Position numbers and translations under genes: made by a program
Notes under the pieces: model-generated
Told to the model about the DNA's origin: nothing
What the model saw: only the letters and a program-made list of their open reading frames with translations
Databases searched by the model: none
Shown: in pieces, positions 27,501 through 34,174 of the stretch
How the letters are laid out: the number at the start of each line of letters is the position of its first letter
How positions within the stretch are numbered: the stretch's first letter is position 1
From: Paracentrotus lividus
Taxonomy: Eukaryota; Echinodermata; Echinoidea; Camarodonta; Echinidae
Reading direction: 5' to 3'
Length of the DNA stretch: 64,000 bases
Assembly: GCA_940671915.1 (NCBI GenBank)
Contig: CALNVZ010003433.1
Location: 24,784,711-24,848,710, forward strand

Positions 27501-30500
27501 TATCTTCTGCCTTTACTCGATAATGTATCATGATCGATCTCATCTGTACTGTGATTCGATACTCTACAAGACAGTGATCGATATCCTTATCCCAGCTACC
27601 ATGCAGAAATGTCCTGAAAGGTTAGTCTATTATTGTTCTCTTCACTATTGGAGTTTTTTTGTTGACCAGCACAACTGGTAAAATTAAAGGGCCGTTAATT
27701 TACTCTCGATCGTGATCAGTTAAGAAAAATCTTTTATAAAATTACGGCGACCGTTGGCTATTAACCCCATCCAAAAGTAGGCCTATACTATGTATTTAAA
27801 AGATACGGTATATAAGGTTCCTTTATTAATGGATGATATAGACATAGCATTTTTTTTCATCAGTCACCATAGGACATTCCCTCCTAATTCTAAAAAACAT
27901 TTCCTAGTTGGAATATGCGATTCGTTATAAAGACTATACTAATCAAATATTTATCACTTTCCTCAAATACAAGAAAAAAATTTAGAGATGTATAAGGCAA
28001 CACAGTTGAAATACTTTTTTATATTTATCATGTGTTATCTATTTACTTGTCTTTATGTTACTGACTGGACATCAGACGTTTACATCGACAATGGGAGATA
28101 TGGATCGTCATCGTTGGAAACCCTTTCGAACACGCTGCAAAGAATCCAAAATCATCACGTATAGACGTTTCATCAGTCGCTCAAAAGGCAATTCATCATT
28201 CCTACATCTAGCTCAGTATACATATTGGCTTTGTGGACTGCAATATTAAAAAAATTGGAATACATCACACCTAAAAACATTTTCAGATTCTCAGCCGCCG
28301 AAGACGTGGGGTTAATAAAGGGCCTGTACACTGTACATGTTTTTATAGCAATTGTTATGGCTAAATATTCACTAGCTGCATTATTTAGTCTGTATATGAA
28401 AAATGCGCTAGAACAACTTTAAATTAAGGAAAATAAATTAATTGTATGTACTTGGCCATTTATTCACAATACTTTTTTGGCACCCACTCTAACGGACGGT
28501 CAGTGTGAGTCTATCCCGAAGGAATTTTTATCGGAATGCACGTTGGCGTGGTGGTTGGTATACTTATCATACTGAGGAATTTCCTTTCTTTTTTTTTCAA
28601 ACGTTCTTTTTGAAATTATACTACTTCTGTTCTGGGTTGAAGCTTGACATTTTTTCGTGGGAGAAAGAATGTTCATAATCGTCTTATTTTATTATGATAC
28701 TCAGATCGCTCGTCCAGTGCTATACGACCAACAGCTCGATCGACCGATGATTAGAGGATCTGAGAAGGTCGATCTGTGTTTCCATTGGAGTCTCACGCGC
28801 ATGCTTTCTGTGAGCCAAGATGATGGCAGATCTGAACTCAACACAGTAATGTGGGTTTAGAACAGTCTCTTGGTTTAATATTGCTTTAATAAGCAGGCTA
28901 CCTAGATCGCGACAAAAGTGATATAAAGTGTTCTAGTTTGACCTAATAACTATGCAATTTGTAGCAACCAGACTTTGAAAAATACCACGACCAGTCATCA
29001 GCAGAAGTAATATAAAAATGTCTGTCATAGGGTATATGCTTTCATAGGTTTTCCCTTTGAATTACGGCCATATCAATATATAAATAATGCATGCTCTACA
29101 CATCAAATACTAGATTATGTGCACGACAATACTAATCTATATCCCCGAGGGCACATTTGATTTCACGAGGCGCTAGGCCGATTGAACAAATGTGCACGAG
29201 GGATCATTTAGTATTTGAGTTCACATAGTTAGTAATGTTGCACTAATAGAGCATGCACTATTTTTATGTAAATACGACCCGTAGATATTTAGACCTTGCC
29301 TTAATCTGGTTTTTATCTTTGCAATGTTTGCCAAACTTTTTGGGTGCTTATTAGCTATTGTGACGTATATTGTTGCTCCGCGTATCTATTGTTGTGCGCA
29401 CCATTTTACTGTTATTACGCGCTAGCGCAGCAAAGCAATCAATTTCGCCATTCATTTTAACACAGGATAAAACCGTTCAATATAACAAAAACCGTCTACT
29501 ATAACAAAAACGTGAATGACACGTGACACCCTTTCAACCAATCACAACTCGTAAAATACTACCACTATTTACTATAAAAATATAATTATATGGATAGGAC
29601 AGTAAAACTGACATTGTAACTGTAATCTTATTATCAATAATAGATTACTTTAGACAGCTTTGACATAATTTCCACATATATATAACCATTAATTAATCTT
29701 GATCTTATTTCTTTGTTTAGTTTTGAACGACTTCAAGGAGCTTTTGAAGAAGCAAGCAACCGTGGAAGCTTTCACAGAATGGCTTGATCAGGTCGTCGAA
29801 TCAAAGGTCATTAAGGTAAGGTGCCAAAGGTCAAAATACATTATATTCACTTAGATAGCTTGGAAATATAAATTATCACGATTCTTAGCCATCAAATATC
29901 AAACAATACTTCATAAACTATCCGCGAGATCGATATTTTATTTTATTATTTAAAAAAAAGAAAGAAGGTATTTGGGCTTTATCAAGCTCAAGGGGTACCA
30001 TTTTTATATCATTTTATTATTTTCGCCCAAATTTGGTGGTTTTCCCCAAATTTATGCACAGATAAATCTATAGATTTTATATATGTATATCTGTTGTTGG
30101 GGTTTACGTGTTGCTATGCTAATCATTATTTTTTTGTGTGTTTCCGAACAGCCGAGCAAACAGAATGGACGATCTTTCAAGAAGCGAGCTCAAGATTTTC
30201 TCTTGAAGTGGTCTTTCTTTGGCGCACGGGTCATGCACTCACTAACTATCAACAATGCACAAAGCTTCGGTAAGTTATTAACTTTTCCGTTTCCATTTAA
30301 TAAATAGTTCAATAAACGGCTTTTTGCGATATATATATATAGGCCTACATACTCAAATTGCGCATATATTGAAGAATGAACTAACAGGAATGCATAATTT
30401 ATGTATACTAACAATGTAAGCCTGTTCATATGAAATATTTTTCTGCCTTCAGTTCCGCCAGAACAATGAATATAATTGTTTTTAAATATTTACCCAGGGT

Positions 30501-33500
30501 AGCCACTTCAGTTATGACAACAGTTACTGCTCCTCCAGCGAGCCGTGCATAACATGTTACTATTACCATTCTTCCATCTGATACGCCGAACACTAGGCCA
30601 GAAGGCAGAGGGTGCCATTTTTAAGTGACTTTTTTTTTACATGACCTGGCGGGGATCGAACCCACGTTGAGGCGCCGCCCTAGCCATTGACTAGCCGTTG
30701 AAAAAAAAAAACATTTATTCACTTTGAGCAGTTAAAGAAGAGTGTTAATCTCGTGTTTATCTATTGTTAGTTCTTCTATTCTGTGTTTGCACAGGCCAAC
30801 AGTCTTATCATGAAAATTAGGTAACATTATATTTCCCCTTTACAGTTTACTGCTTCAGGAGGAACAATGTATGATCTGAATTATCTGTATTAAGTAAGAT
30901 AAGAGATTAGATACAATCTTTTTATTTGTCACTGTTTGTTATAGCTTCTTTCCATCTGATTCGTATGCTTCTGGACGAGTATATTCTCCTGGCGGTGGAA
31001 AGTCAGTTCAACTCAGAAAAAGACAATGACCTTCAAAATCGACTTGAAAAACACATGAAAGCCTCTGGTAAGCATATCATTATGTACACTTAAAAATTAT
31101 TCAATGAAATTTGCTCCAGCGACCCTAAACCCAACACAAACATGGAACCGTATTGCAACTCCAACTCCCCAACCATTTTGACCAACTTGAAGGTCAGAGA
31201 TGTGTTGCTGGAGCAAATGTCGTATCATCCTCTAAATATGAAGGGCCAAAATGGCCCTGGGATACGTTGGGGTCATACGCCACTCAGGATCAATCAGCCT
31301 CGATCATTCACCTTATACGATCATAAATCATGTATAGCCTAGATGGACCCATTTTAATGGGATCATTTTGACTCTATACTATAATACTAAAAATCAAGAT
31401 TGCCTTTATCTTGTTTATATCTCCGCTTCACCCACTGTTTGACCATATCACACTGGCACTGGCAGCTCTGCAGTGTTCGCGATTAGTTTGCGGCTCTAGT
31501 CCCTGAGTTGCGGGAGTCACCGCGACGTCTCCAAAGTCCCCGGAAGTGCCGGAAGCTAACAAGCTTATTTGGGATATTTTTCACGAGGCCATGTCTTGGA
31601 GACGTATAAGACTATATCAGCCTTCGCGTATTATCTATTTCTCCAGTTTGAAGACTAATCAGTCGTGAAAGCCTCGCGGCAAAACGTCTCCGCCGTGTTG
31701 CCTTTTCATTACCCTCTCAGACAAACACCCTTGATAATAGATGTATGGAAAATTGATCACATGACGTATTGAGCCAATAACAATGACCATGCAAATGTTA
31801 CCTACGGCATATTATACATTGAACCATTTACTATGATCTTGCCGAGTGTCAAAATCAGTTCAGTTCATTAGTTGAAATGAATTAAACTATCTCAACCGAA
31901 GTCGTGCCATTGACGTTATTGCTTTATGTTTCTTTTAACAGGTCACAGTCCAAAGAACCACTGTGTCCAAATCCTGTGGTTCTTGTTCCTCGCAAACCGC
32001 AATGGTCGTCCAAAACAAGGGTCTGGCTGGTTCGACCAAGTCAGCAATGCAAGAGAGAAGAATGGTTGAACCATAAACCGTCACAACGCCTTTATTCCCG
32101 GACACATGGGCTCTAATCGCCCCAGGGGAACGAGACATCTCATACCATACGGAAAAACACAAGCCTCCCATCTATTCCCTTGGGGTCGCGTAGCAACCCT
32201 ATGTTGCTCCTCCATCTCGCCATCGTTATGCGAACTCGGTCTCACAACGCACCCTGCCATTAGCGCCTCATGCAGCTCGCCCACAGTCAGCCCTCATGCG
32301 TCCACCATCCCACAAGCCGGATTCCCCTACGTTAATCTATCAGGGGCAGGAATCATATCTCTCGTCTCGCCCGCACCCAAATACCATGGCCCATACCAAC
32401 CATCAAACTATTACCACCACTACCCTCAAGTTATAATGGCGTCACGCCCTAATTACCCACGATCATGACATGTAGTGGTGACGCAGGGGGCGTGTCTTAT
32501 GCAGTTCTTACTTCACAATCGAGACGATCGGTTCTATGGCAATGCTGCAATGGCGGAAACAGAAGACTACTGGACCACTACCCTTACTCAAATGGTTTAT
32601 AACCAAGGTACAGTATAAATTATAAGTGGGGCTAGAACACACAACAACAAATTAAAAATACGACATTATTATTGTCTTGCTTAACGAATACAGTTTTGAC
32701 TCAAACAAAGAACCATGCCGGATGACTTTTGTTGTTGTTGTTGTTGTTGTTTTTTTTTTTTTGGGGGGGAGGGGGTTGCGGCCTAATGGAAGGAACACGT
32801 TATGTTAGGGTTAGGGTGGAAAAAACAACAACAAAGAACACCAAAAAACAAACAAAATCTAATCAGTTGCCGAAGGAAAAAAAACAAATTACAACAAATG
32901 CAATAGTTGATGTAATTCGTAACGATTAATTATGCGCTTGTTATCTAACGTAGATGTTAAACAACTTTGGCTTTCGAGAGACAAATCACTTTGATAACCA
33001 CTGCCATTAACAAGATTGTTTATTTTGTTCTACCAGACATACTATCATCCGGACCAGGCAGTGAGTCAGAACAAGCAGTCGGCAGAGAGGGTCTCCGTCA
33101 TCACCAGCAACACCCTAGCTAGCCGCACGCCTAGAACACCAGCACAACTCCGTTCAGGATAAAATTACAGCGGGAAAGATTGCGTCACTACGACTACGCT
33201 AATCAAAATGGCGGCCGTCTCCCGTACAGTGATGACGCAGAGACGCTGCATCTGCTGGAAGAGGGCGTGCGGGGAACAGGGAAGCACCATGTACAACAGC
33301 AATCAGAACGATTCCTCACACTTCATTCCAACGGTACAAACCTATACAAACATAGAACAATTAAATCACTGCTACCCCTTAGGTATTATGTTTTTCGAAA
33401 CAACATGGTTGGCTTTCTTTATTTATCAATGTATGAGATGAACAGTCGTTGGTTAAGCAAGGCCTTGGACTACAGGAGTTTAAAAAAAAACAAAAAAAAA

Positions 33501-34129
33501 TCTAACCAAAGCAGTCCTTCGATGTCGAGATTGGCGCCCCTTCATTCTTTTTCGTTTTACATTCGCTCTTGGGGTTGACTTTTTCTTTGTCTCGTCTGAA
33601 CGCAGTTCGGCTAAGACCTAATTGGTGTAGTAATCAATGTTAGTCTGTCGGTACGTTACGAAAATGCTTAAGTTTTGTTTAACTCTCGACATTTATTTAT
33701 TTTCTGCTCATTTGTATCAAGCGATCTCCTTCAGTAATGACACATGTTGTTGATAAGGATAGTGAGGTCAAATGGTGTACAACGACTGGAACTTTTTTAT
33801 TGCTATTCCAATCATATTCTTAACACACGAAACTGATCACCAAGTCGTTCGTAAAGTCATGCGTAACTTATACGAATGACTTTTTGAGAAACCCAGATCC
33901 TCTTTATATTTGGTATACATTGAGAATAAGGACTAAATTAAAGTGGCCCAGTAGTTCTACAGAAGTAAGGTTTGTAACATATCACTACAAAAAAATGTAG
34001 TTCTTGTTCCAATTATGGACTGAACCATTTCTGCCCTCTGATTAATTTTCTAAAATCTTAGATGCATCTCACCAGGACTACCCATATTGTAACAACGGAT
34101 ATCACAAAGGCAGAACGCGCCCAGTGTGA
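2154..34129 (+). CDS. RFX6: RFX6 orthologue, winged-helix transcription factor (multi-exon gene, span of recognised exons)
   Basis: RFX proteins bind X-box DNA in the nucleus through a winged-helix domain. In vertebrates RFX6 directs endocrine pancreas and gut cell differentiation; the role here is inferred. Translated exons in order give an acidic tail, the DNA-binding domain ([15 protein letters not shown], then [19 protein letters not shown]), the KYSLSSKTG linker, the FWQGMPD and CDSILYK blocks, FLHLAQ plus [43 protein letters not shown] and finally [17 protein letters not shown]. These match RFX6 better than RFX4: the [15 protein letters not shown] and [11 protein letters not shown] blocks are RFX6-type. 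The start codon is not found, so the 5' exon is missing or unrecognised. Exons at 2154-10578 and 29721-31067 are clean. Those at 23422-28845 and 31942-33333 need frame changes, so the assembled sequence as written would not give a full-length protein. Confidence 0.92.
2374..3179. other. RFX6 intron
   Basis: Canonical GT..AG. Contains a T-run followed by a G-rich tract near 2911-2942 and an A-run near 3052-3083. No other feature seen. Confidence 0.7.
3180..3303 (+). CDS. RFX6: RFX6 exon: first half of winged-helix domain
   Basis: Acceptor CCTGAAG|G; donor GGCAAG|GTACCA. It encodes [20 protein letters not shown] followed by [21 protein letters not shown]. This is nearly identical to the corresponding human RFX6 exon and lacks any stop or shift. 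It ends on a whole codon. Confidence 0.95.
3304..5829. other. RFX6 intron with microsatellites
   Basis: Canonical GT..AG. Holds the simple-repeat block at about 4170-4555, otherwise AT-rich single-copy-looking sequence. No gene seen. Confidence 0.7.
4172..4555. repeat. Microsatellite block: CA-rich tract, (GA)n, then about 58 T
   Basis: An interrupted (CA)n/(AC)n tract runs to about 4328, a short (GA)/(CAGA) tract lies at about 4426-4463, and an uninterrupted T-run occupies about 4498-4555. The block yields a spurious open frame. Confidence 0.9.
5830..5891 (+). CDS. RFX6: RFX6 exon: recognition-helix segment of DNA-binding domain
   Basis: Acceptor TTTTTTTCCTCCAG; donor TCAAA|GTAAGA. The 62-bp exon encodes [20 protein letters not shown] plus the first two bases of Lys. 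The Arg-rich segment [17 protein letters not shown] is the most conserved DNA-contacting part of RFX proteins and is intact across this junction. Confidence 0.95.
6910..7563. mobile_element. Foldback mariner/Tc1-type MITE with TA target duplication
   Basis: Near-perfect 31-bp TIRs begin CAGTGTGTCCCAGAAAGAAC, and TA sits on both sides (6908-6909 and 7564-7565). The arms stay complementary almost to the centre, so the whole 654 bp forms a large hairpin. No transposase remains. It lies in the RFX6 intron between exons 5830-5891 and 10150-10227. Confidence 0.85.
7612..9895. mobile_element. 2.3-kb TIR element with TAGGGTAAATTG ends
   Basis: TIRs of about 27 bp (TAGGGTAAATTGGGG... and its inverse) differ at two positions. 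Internal boxes related to the terminal motif (GGGGTAAGTGGGAC) recur near 9003-9035 and 9672-9712. A direct duplication lies inside (about 9160-9295 versus 9705-9840). A second element is nested at 7671-8661. No transposase frame is evident. Confidence 0.8.
7671..8661. mobile_element. Nested 1.0-kb TIR element with TAGGGTACATGC ends
   Basis: TIRs of 26 bp (TAGGGTACATGCAGGTAATA and its inverse) match with one mismatch. GGTAATATGGGC boxes recur inside (near 7697, 8086, 8442, 8458). It lies 59 bp inside the left end of the surrounding element, so it inserted later or belongs to the same family. Confidence 0.8.
10150..10227 (+). CDS. RFX6: RFX6 exon: end of winged-helix domain
   Basis: Acceptor TTTACTTTCAG; donor ACAAG|GTATGT. 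It encodes [20 protein letters not shown] then TKGLTR. The [12 protein letters not shown] string is diagnostic for RFX6 rather than RFX4 (GIAVKESSQYY). The reading frame is intact. Confidence 0.95.
10551..10578 (+). CDS. RFX6: RFX6 28-bp microexon
   Basis: Acceptor ATCCTAACAG; donor GTGAG|GTAAGA. It completes Arg and then encodes FSGARLKSE, matching human FSGSKLKNE. It is short enough that gene predictors commonly miss it. It ends on a whole codon, so the next exon must start in phase 0. Confidence 0.9.
10860..11065 (+). repeat. Possible degenerate tRNA-derived SINE
   Basis: GC-rich patch in AT-rich surroundings. At 11000-11053 a box-A-like TGGCCAAGTG with a following AAGGC and a box-B-like GCCCGAATCCCC are spaced as in a tRNA gene with a long variable arm (Ser/Leu type). 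The acceptor stem is not convincing, so this is a SINE relic at best. Confidence 0.35.
11540..12110. repeat. Direct duplication, about 230-bp units
   Basis: 11540-11775 and 11880-12108 align along their length (shared blocks include ATTCATGTTCACCTTA-like text, AGATACAACAAACAAA and AAATTGGGTTAAAAAG) with small indels. It lies in the large RFX6 intron and has no coding signal. Confidence 0.7.
13526..13620. repeat. A-rich low-complexity tract
   Basis: AAAT/AAATA-type simple sequence with few interruptions. Confidence 0.8.
13988..14990. mobile_element. hAT-type non-autonomous element with perfect 8-bp target duplication
   Basis: TIRs CAGGGGCGTAGACAG and CAGTGACGTAGACAG (inverse of right end) differ at two positions. 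Flanking copies of ATAGCTTC at 13980-13987 and 14991-14998 are identical, and an 8-bp duplication with CAGGG-type ends is the hAT signature. Inside are G- and C-homopolymer stretches and four degenerate tandem units. No transposase is present. Confidence 0.88.
14475..14925. repeat. Four degenerate tandem units of about 115-140 bp inside the hAT-type element
   Basis: Each unit contains TTTGTGTGTATAGATACAAA (or a close variant), a TCGTTTACCTCAAAATTTTC-like segment and a CGCTCGCGCTTCGCGCTCGC-like palindromic patch. Units start near 14480, 14618, 14758 and 14873. They create repeated spurious peptide frames on both strands. Confidence 0.8.
15123..15424. repeat. Tandem duplication, two units of about 140-150 bp
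   Basis: Both units carry GGATGCATGCTTTCT, a CAACCAT segment, ATGAAACCAAAA-like text, ACATGAGCCATGA and CGGTCTCCCCC in the same order. Divergence is moderate. Confidence 0.75.
16893..17200. mobile_element. Left end of a GAACG-rich element (partial)
   Basis: Starts CCCCGTCACACTGGGCTCG and is rich in GAACG/CGTTC words. A related left end lies at about 21637 (CCCTGTCACACTGAACTGG), and GAACG-rich sequence resumes at 21055-21330 after the inserted element at 18416-21050. No matching right TIR was found in the window. Confidence 0.5.
17212..18325 (+). repeat. Dispersed 1.1-kb repeat, copy A
   Basis: Collinear with 39651-40790 (same orientation) and 47305-48246 (inverted). Shared landmarks are TTGTAAACTTAAG, AGAGGGCGCTATCACTCTAC, CATAGACA plus TTTGTATTTTGCAC, and the end text AATGGACGCG. 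This copy has an extra ATA-repeat insertion near 17765-17850. No coding capacity seen. Confidence 0.8.
19116..19831. mobile_element. Mariner-type non-autonomous element nested in the 48-bp-TIR element
   Basis: Ends CAGTGCGTCCCAAGAAA and the inverse of GGGTCGCACTG, flanked by TA on both sides. Contains a small inverted-repeat unit at 19230-19408 with CGCGGAGACGTCTCC palindromes. Confidence 0.7.
19230..19408. repeat. Small MITE with GGTAT...TCACTTCGCGG ends
   Basis: Left GGTATCTCACTTCGCGG and right inverse GGTATGTCACTTCGTGG form imperfect TIRs. The palindrome GAGACGTCTC lies just inside the right end, and GAGACG words recur. Related sequence occurs at 25121-25145, 26421-26445 and in part at 31515-31700. 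Confidence 0.65.
21637..21760. mobile_element. Second GAACG-rich element end (partial)
   Basis: CCCTGTCACACTGAACTGGT followed by repeated GAACGG words; same family as 16893. Truncated or lacking its partner end here. Confidence 0.45.
22433..22773. mobile_element. MITE with CAGCAGAGTC inverted repeats
   Basis: The left TACACTGTAAAATACA...CTGCTGTCAGCAGAGTC segment and the right inverse TACACTTAAAA...CTGCTTCAGCAGAGTC segment are complementary over roughly 60 bp per arm with small indels. About 340 bp, no coding capacity. Confidence 0.75.
23012..23249. mobile_element. MITE with GGCCGTATTCTGATAGC ends
   Basis: Left GGCCCCGTATTCTGATAGC and right inverse GGCCGTATTCTGATAGCC are followed by TTTAACTTAACC in both arms. 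The interior is built from GTTAA/TTAAC words, making a near-palindromic 240-bp unit. Confidence 0.78.
23422..23532 (+). CDS. RFX6: RFX6 exon with frameshift: KYSLSSKTG linker
   Basis: Acceptor TATTGTCTACAG. Read in phase 0 from the microexon, the start gives GVSRRK; the conserved KYSLSSKTG is one frame later, so one extra base sits near 23434-23440, in or near an AAA run. The next residues ([12 protein letters not shown]) occupy the place of human TLLPEFP; an LLP reading exists in a neighbouring frame. The 3' end is uncertain: no clear AG|GT donor is visible near 23532. Confidence 0.72.
23533..23851. other. RFX6 intron (left border uncertain)
   Basis: Ends GTCTTTATAG. No feature seen. The open frame that runs in from the exon to about 23730 is probably read-through into intron. 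Confidence 0.5.
23852..23936 (+). CDS. RFX6: RFX6 exon with frame changes: MYKTH block
   Basis: Acceptor GTCTTTATAG; donor GATGAG|GTAATT. It starts VDN where human has VDT. MYKTH then appears one frame over, [11 protein letters not shown] in the next, and FDE back in the MYKTH frame. Joined across frames, it follows human MYKTHCQCILD...NFEE closely. Three frame changes in 85 bp look like base-level errors or decay rather than normal divergence. Confidence 0.75.
23937..27456. other. RFX6 intron
   Basis: Contains a G-run near 24726, the GAGACGTCTC-bearing repeat blocks at 25.1 and 26.4 kb, a degenerate direct duplication (25625-25700 versus 25880-25950, both purine-rich), and an X-box-like GTTGCTAGGCAAT at 27142. 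No gene seen. Confidence 0.6.
25055..26456. repeat. Region bounded by GAGACGTCTC palindrome blocks
   Basis: GTCGCGGAGACGTCTCCG occurs at about 25121 and 26421, each with nearby GACGGAATA-like text as in the 19230-19408 unit. The paired blocks may be the ends of one element or two solitary copies; I cannot show the TIRs precisely. Confidence 0.45.
27457..27620 (+). CDS. RFX6: RFX6 exon with frame changes: FWQGMPD to CDSILYK block
   Basis: Acceptor TTATCCAAG; donor GAAAG|GTTAGT. Segments are IQNF at 27457, HFWQGMPD at 27473-27496, QYLLPLLDN at 27498-27524, MIDLIC at 27530-27547 and [20 protein letters not shown] from 27550. Each matches human RFX6 in order and spacing, but four frame changes separate them. 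The final segment is clean to the donor. Confidence 0.82.
27621..28056. other. RFX6 intron
   Basis: Donor GTTAGT; the acceptor at the right end is not recognisable. AT-rich, no feature seen. Confidence 0.6.
28057..28216 (+). CDS. RFX6: RFX6 exon with frame changes and damaged splice ends
   Basis: Segments [15 protein letters not shown] (from 28065), [10 protein letters not shown] (from 28108) and [19 protein letters not shown] follow human [21 protein letters not shown]...VRRFVSSLKRQTSFLHLAQ, with two frame changes. No AG acceptor is found immediately before 28057. The expected donor reads CTCAG|TATACAT; one more G would make a good CAG|GTATAC donor. Confidence 0.75.
28217..28704. other. RFX6 intron
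   Basis: Donor damaged (starts TATACAT), acceptor TACTCAG intact. No feature seen. Confidence 0.6.
28705..28845 (+). CDS. RFX6: RFX6 exon: IARP block
   Basis: Acceptor TATGATACTCAG. It encodes [20 protein letters not shown] then KVDL and a variable tail ending [10 protein letters not shown]; human has [24 protein letters not shown]. The donor at 28846 (ACA|GTAATG) is canonical but leaves phase 0, while the next exon needs phase 1. A single missing G (ACAG|GTAATG) would reconcile them. Confidence 0.82.
28846..29720. other. RFX6 intron with small inverted-repeat unit
   Basis: Contains the MITE-like unit at 29082-29265; the remainder is AT-rich. Confidence 0.6.
29082..29265. mobile_element. 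Short MITE with ATGCTCTA ends
   Basis: Left AATAATGCATGCTCTA and right inverse AAATAGTGCATGCTCTA bracket about 184 bp containing GAGGGCACATTTGATTTCACG and GTGCACGAGGGAT. The TIRs are about 16 bp with one mismatch. Confidence 0.6.
29721..29815 (+). CDS. RFX6: RFX6 exon: [15 protein letters not shown] block
   Basis: Acceptor TTCTTTGTTTAG; donor ATTAAG|GTAAGG. After two bases completing a codon it encodes [20 protein letters not shown] then [11 protein letters not shown] (human [28 protein letters not shown]). The frame is clean throughout. Confidence 0.94.
29816..30151. other. RFX6 intron
   Basis: Canonical GT..AG, AT-rich, nothing else seen. Confidence 0.7.
30152..30269 (+). CDS. RFX6: RFX6 exon: [15 protein letters not shown] block
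   Basis: Acceptor GTTTCCGAACAG; donor TTCG|GTAAGT. It encodes [20 protein letters not shown] then [19 protein letters not shown]. This is among the most RFX6-specific segments of the gene and is the strongest single argument for orthology. Clean frame; ends one base into a codon. Confidence 0.95.
30270..30944. other. RFX6 intron with tRNA-derived SINE
   Basis: Canonical GT..AG. Holds the reverse-strand tRNA-like SINE at 30500-30705. Confidence 0.7.
30500..30705 (-). repeat. tRNA-derived SINE (reverse strand)
   Basis: On the reverse strand, TGGCTAGGGCGGCGCC (box A position) is followed about 25 bp later by GGGTTCGATCCCC (box B), with CGCCAGGTCATG after it, as in a tRNA T-arm and acceptor. 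The tail continues to the left for about 150 bp. The head does not fold as a full tRNA, so this is a SINE rather than a tRNA gene. Confidence 0.6.
30945..31067 (+). CDS. RFX6: RFX6 exon: [14 protein letters not shown] block (dimerisation region end)
   Basis: Acceptor TTGTTATAG; donor CCTCTG|GTAAGC. It encodes [20 protein letters not shown] then [20 protein letters not shown], collinear with human RFX6. The codon formed at the upstream junction is Ala where human has Gly. Clean frame; ends one base into a codon. Confidence 0.94.
31068..31941. other. RFX6 intron
   Basis: Canonical GT..AG. Contains CGACGTCTCC, GGAGACG and CGTCTCCGCCG words near 31515-31700, a diverged relative of the GAGACGTCTC repeat. 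No gene seen. Confidence 0.6.
31942..32607 (+). CDS. RFX6: RFX6 C-terminal exon, tentative, with frame problems
   Basis: Acceptor TTTCTTTTAACAG. In the phase set by the previous exon it reads [20 protein letters not shown] and on to NAREKNG, then TGA at 32067. The FLANRN string is identical to human RFX6 at the matching place. Downstream, Pro/Ser/Tyr-rich frames continue to a possible donor CCAAG|GTACAG, as expected for the low-complexity transactivation tail, but no single frame is open. Treat the start as solid and the rest as provisional. Confidence 0.55.
32608..33036. other. Candidate RFX6 intron with (GTT)n, T-run and G-run
   Basis: Donor GTACAG, acceptor TACCAG. Holds (TTG)n followed by about 14 T and a G-rich run at 32727-32778. 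Two telomere-like TTAGGG/TAGGGT words near 32803 are too few to matter. Confidence 0.5.
33037..33333 (+). CDS. RFX6: RFX6 C-terminal exon, tentative
   Basis: Acceptor TGTTCTACCAG; possible donor CAACG|GTACAA. One frame near the start gives [16 protein letters not shown] (human HVSVISSIRS). A second frame gives [20 protein letters not shown], matching human SLPPYSDIHDPLNILDDSG. The two lie in different frames, so an indel or an unseen small intron is needed between about 33150 and 33180. Confidence 0.6.
33334..34061. other. Candidate RFX6 intron
   Basis: Donor GTACAA, acceptor ATCTTAG. No other feature seen. Confidence 0.4.
34062..34129 (+). CDS. RFX6: Candidate RFX6 terminal coding exon
   Basis: Acceptor TTCTAAAATCTTAG. 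If joined in phase from 33333 it encodes [20 protein letters not shown] plus Val and a TGA stop at 34127. The alternative frame stays open to TAG near 34174 and gives no RFX6 similarity I can see. Support is the splice site and phase fit only; sequence similarity to known C-termini is weak. Confidence 0.35.
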
Positions 34130-34174
34130 CCTCAGATTCTTACGACAGCATGGGATAGTACCATTCGGAAAATA

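Noticed and set aside
32106..32468. 120-codon open frame overlapping the RFX6 C-terminal exon
   Set aside because: Not listed as a separate gene. It may be one frame of the RFX6 tail, but I could not show similarity to RFX6, and a neighbouring frame is equally Pro/Ser-rich.
32800..32820. Telomere-like TTAGGG words
   Set aside because: Only two consecutive units; expected by chance in this composition and not an interstitial telomere.
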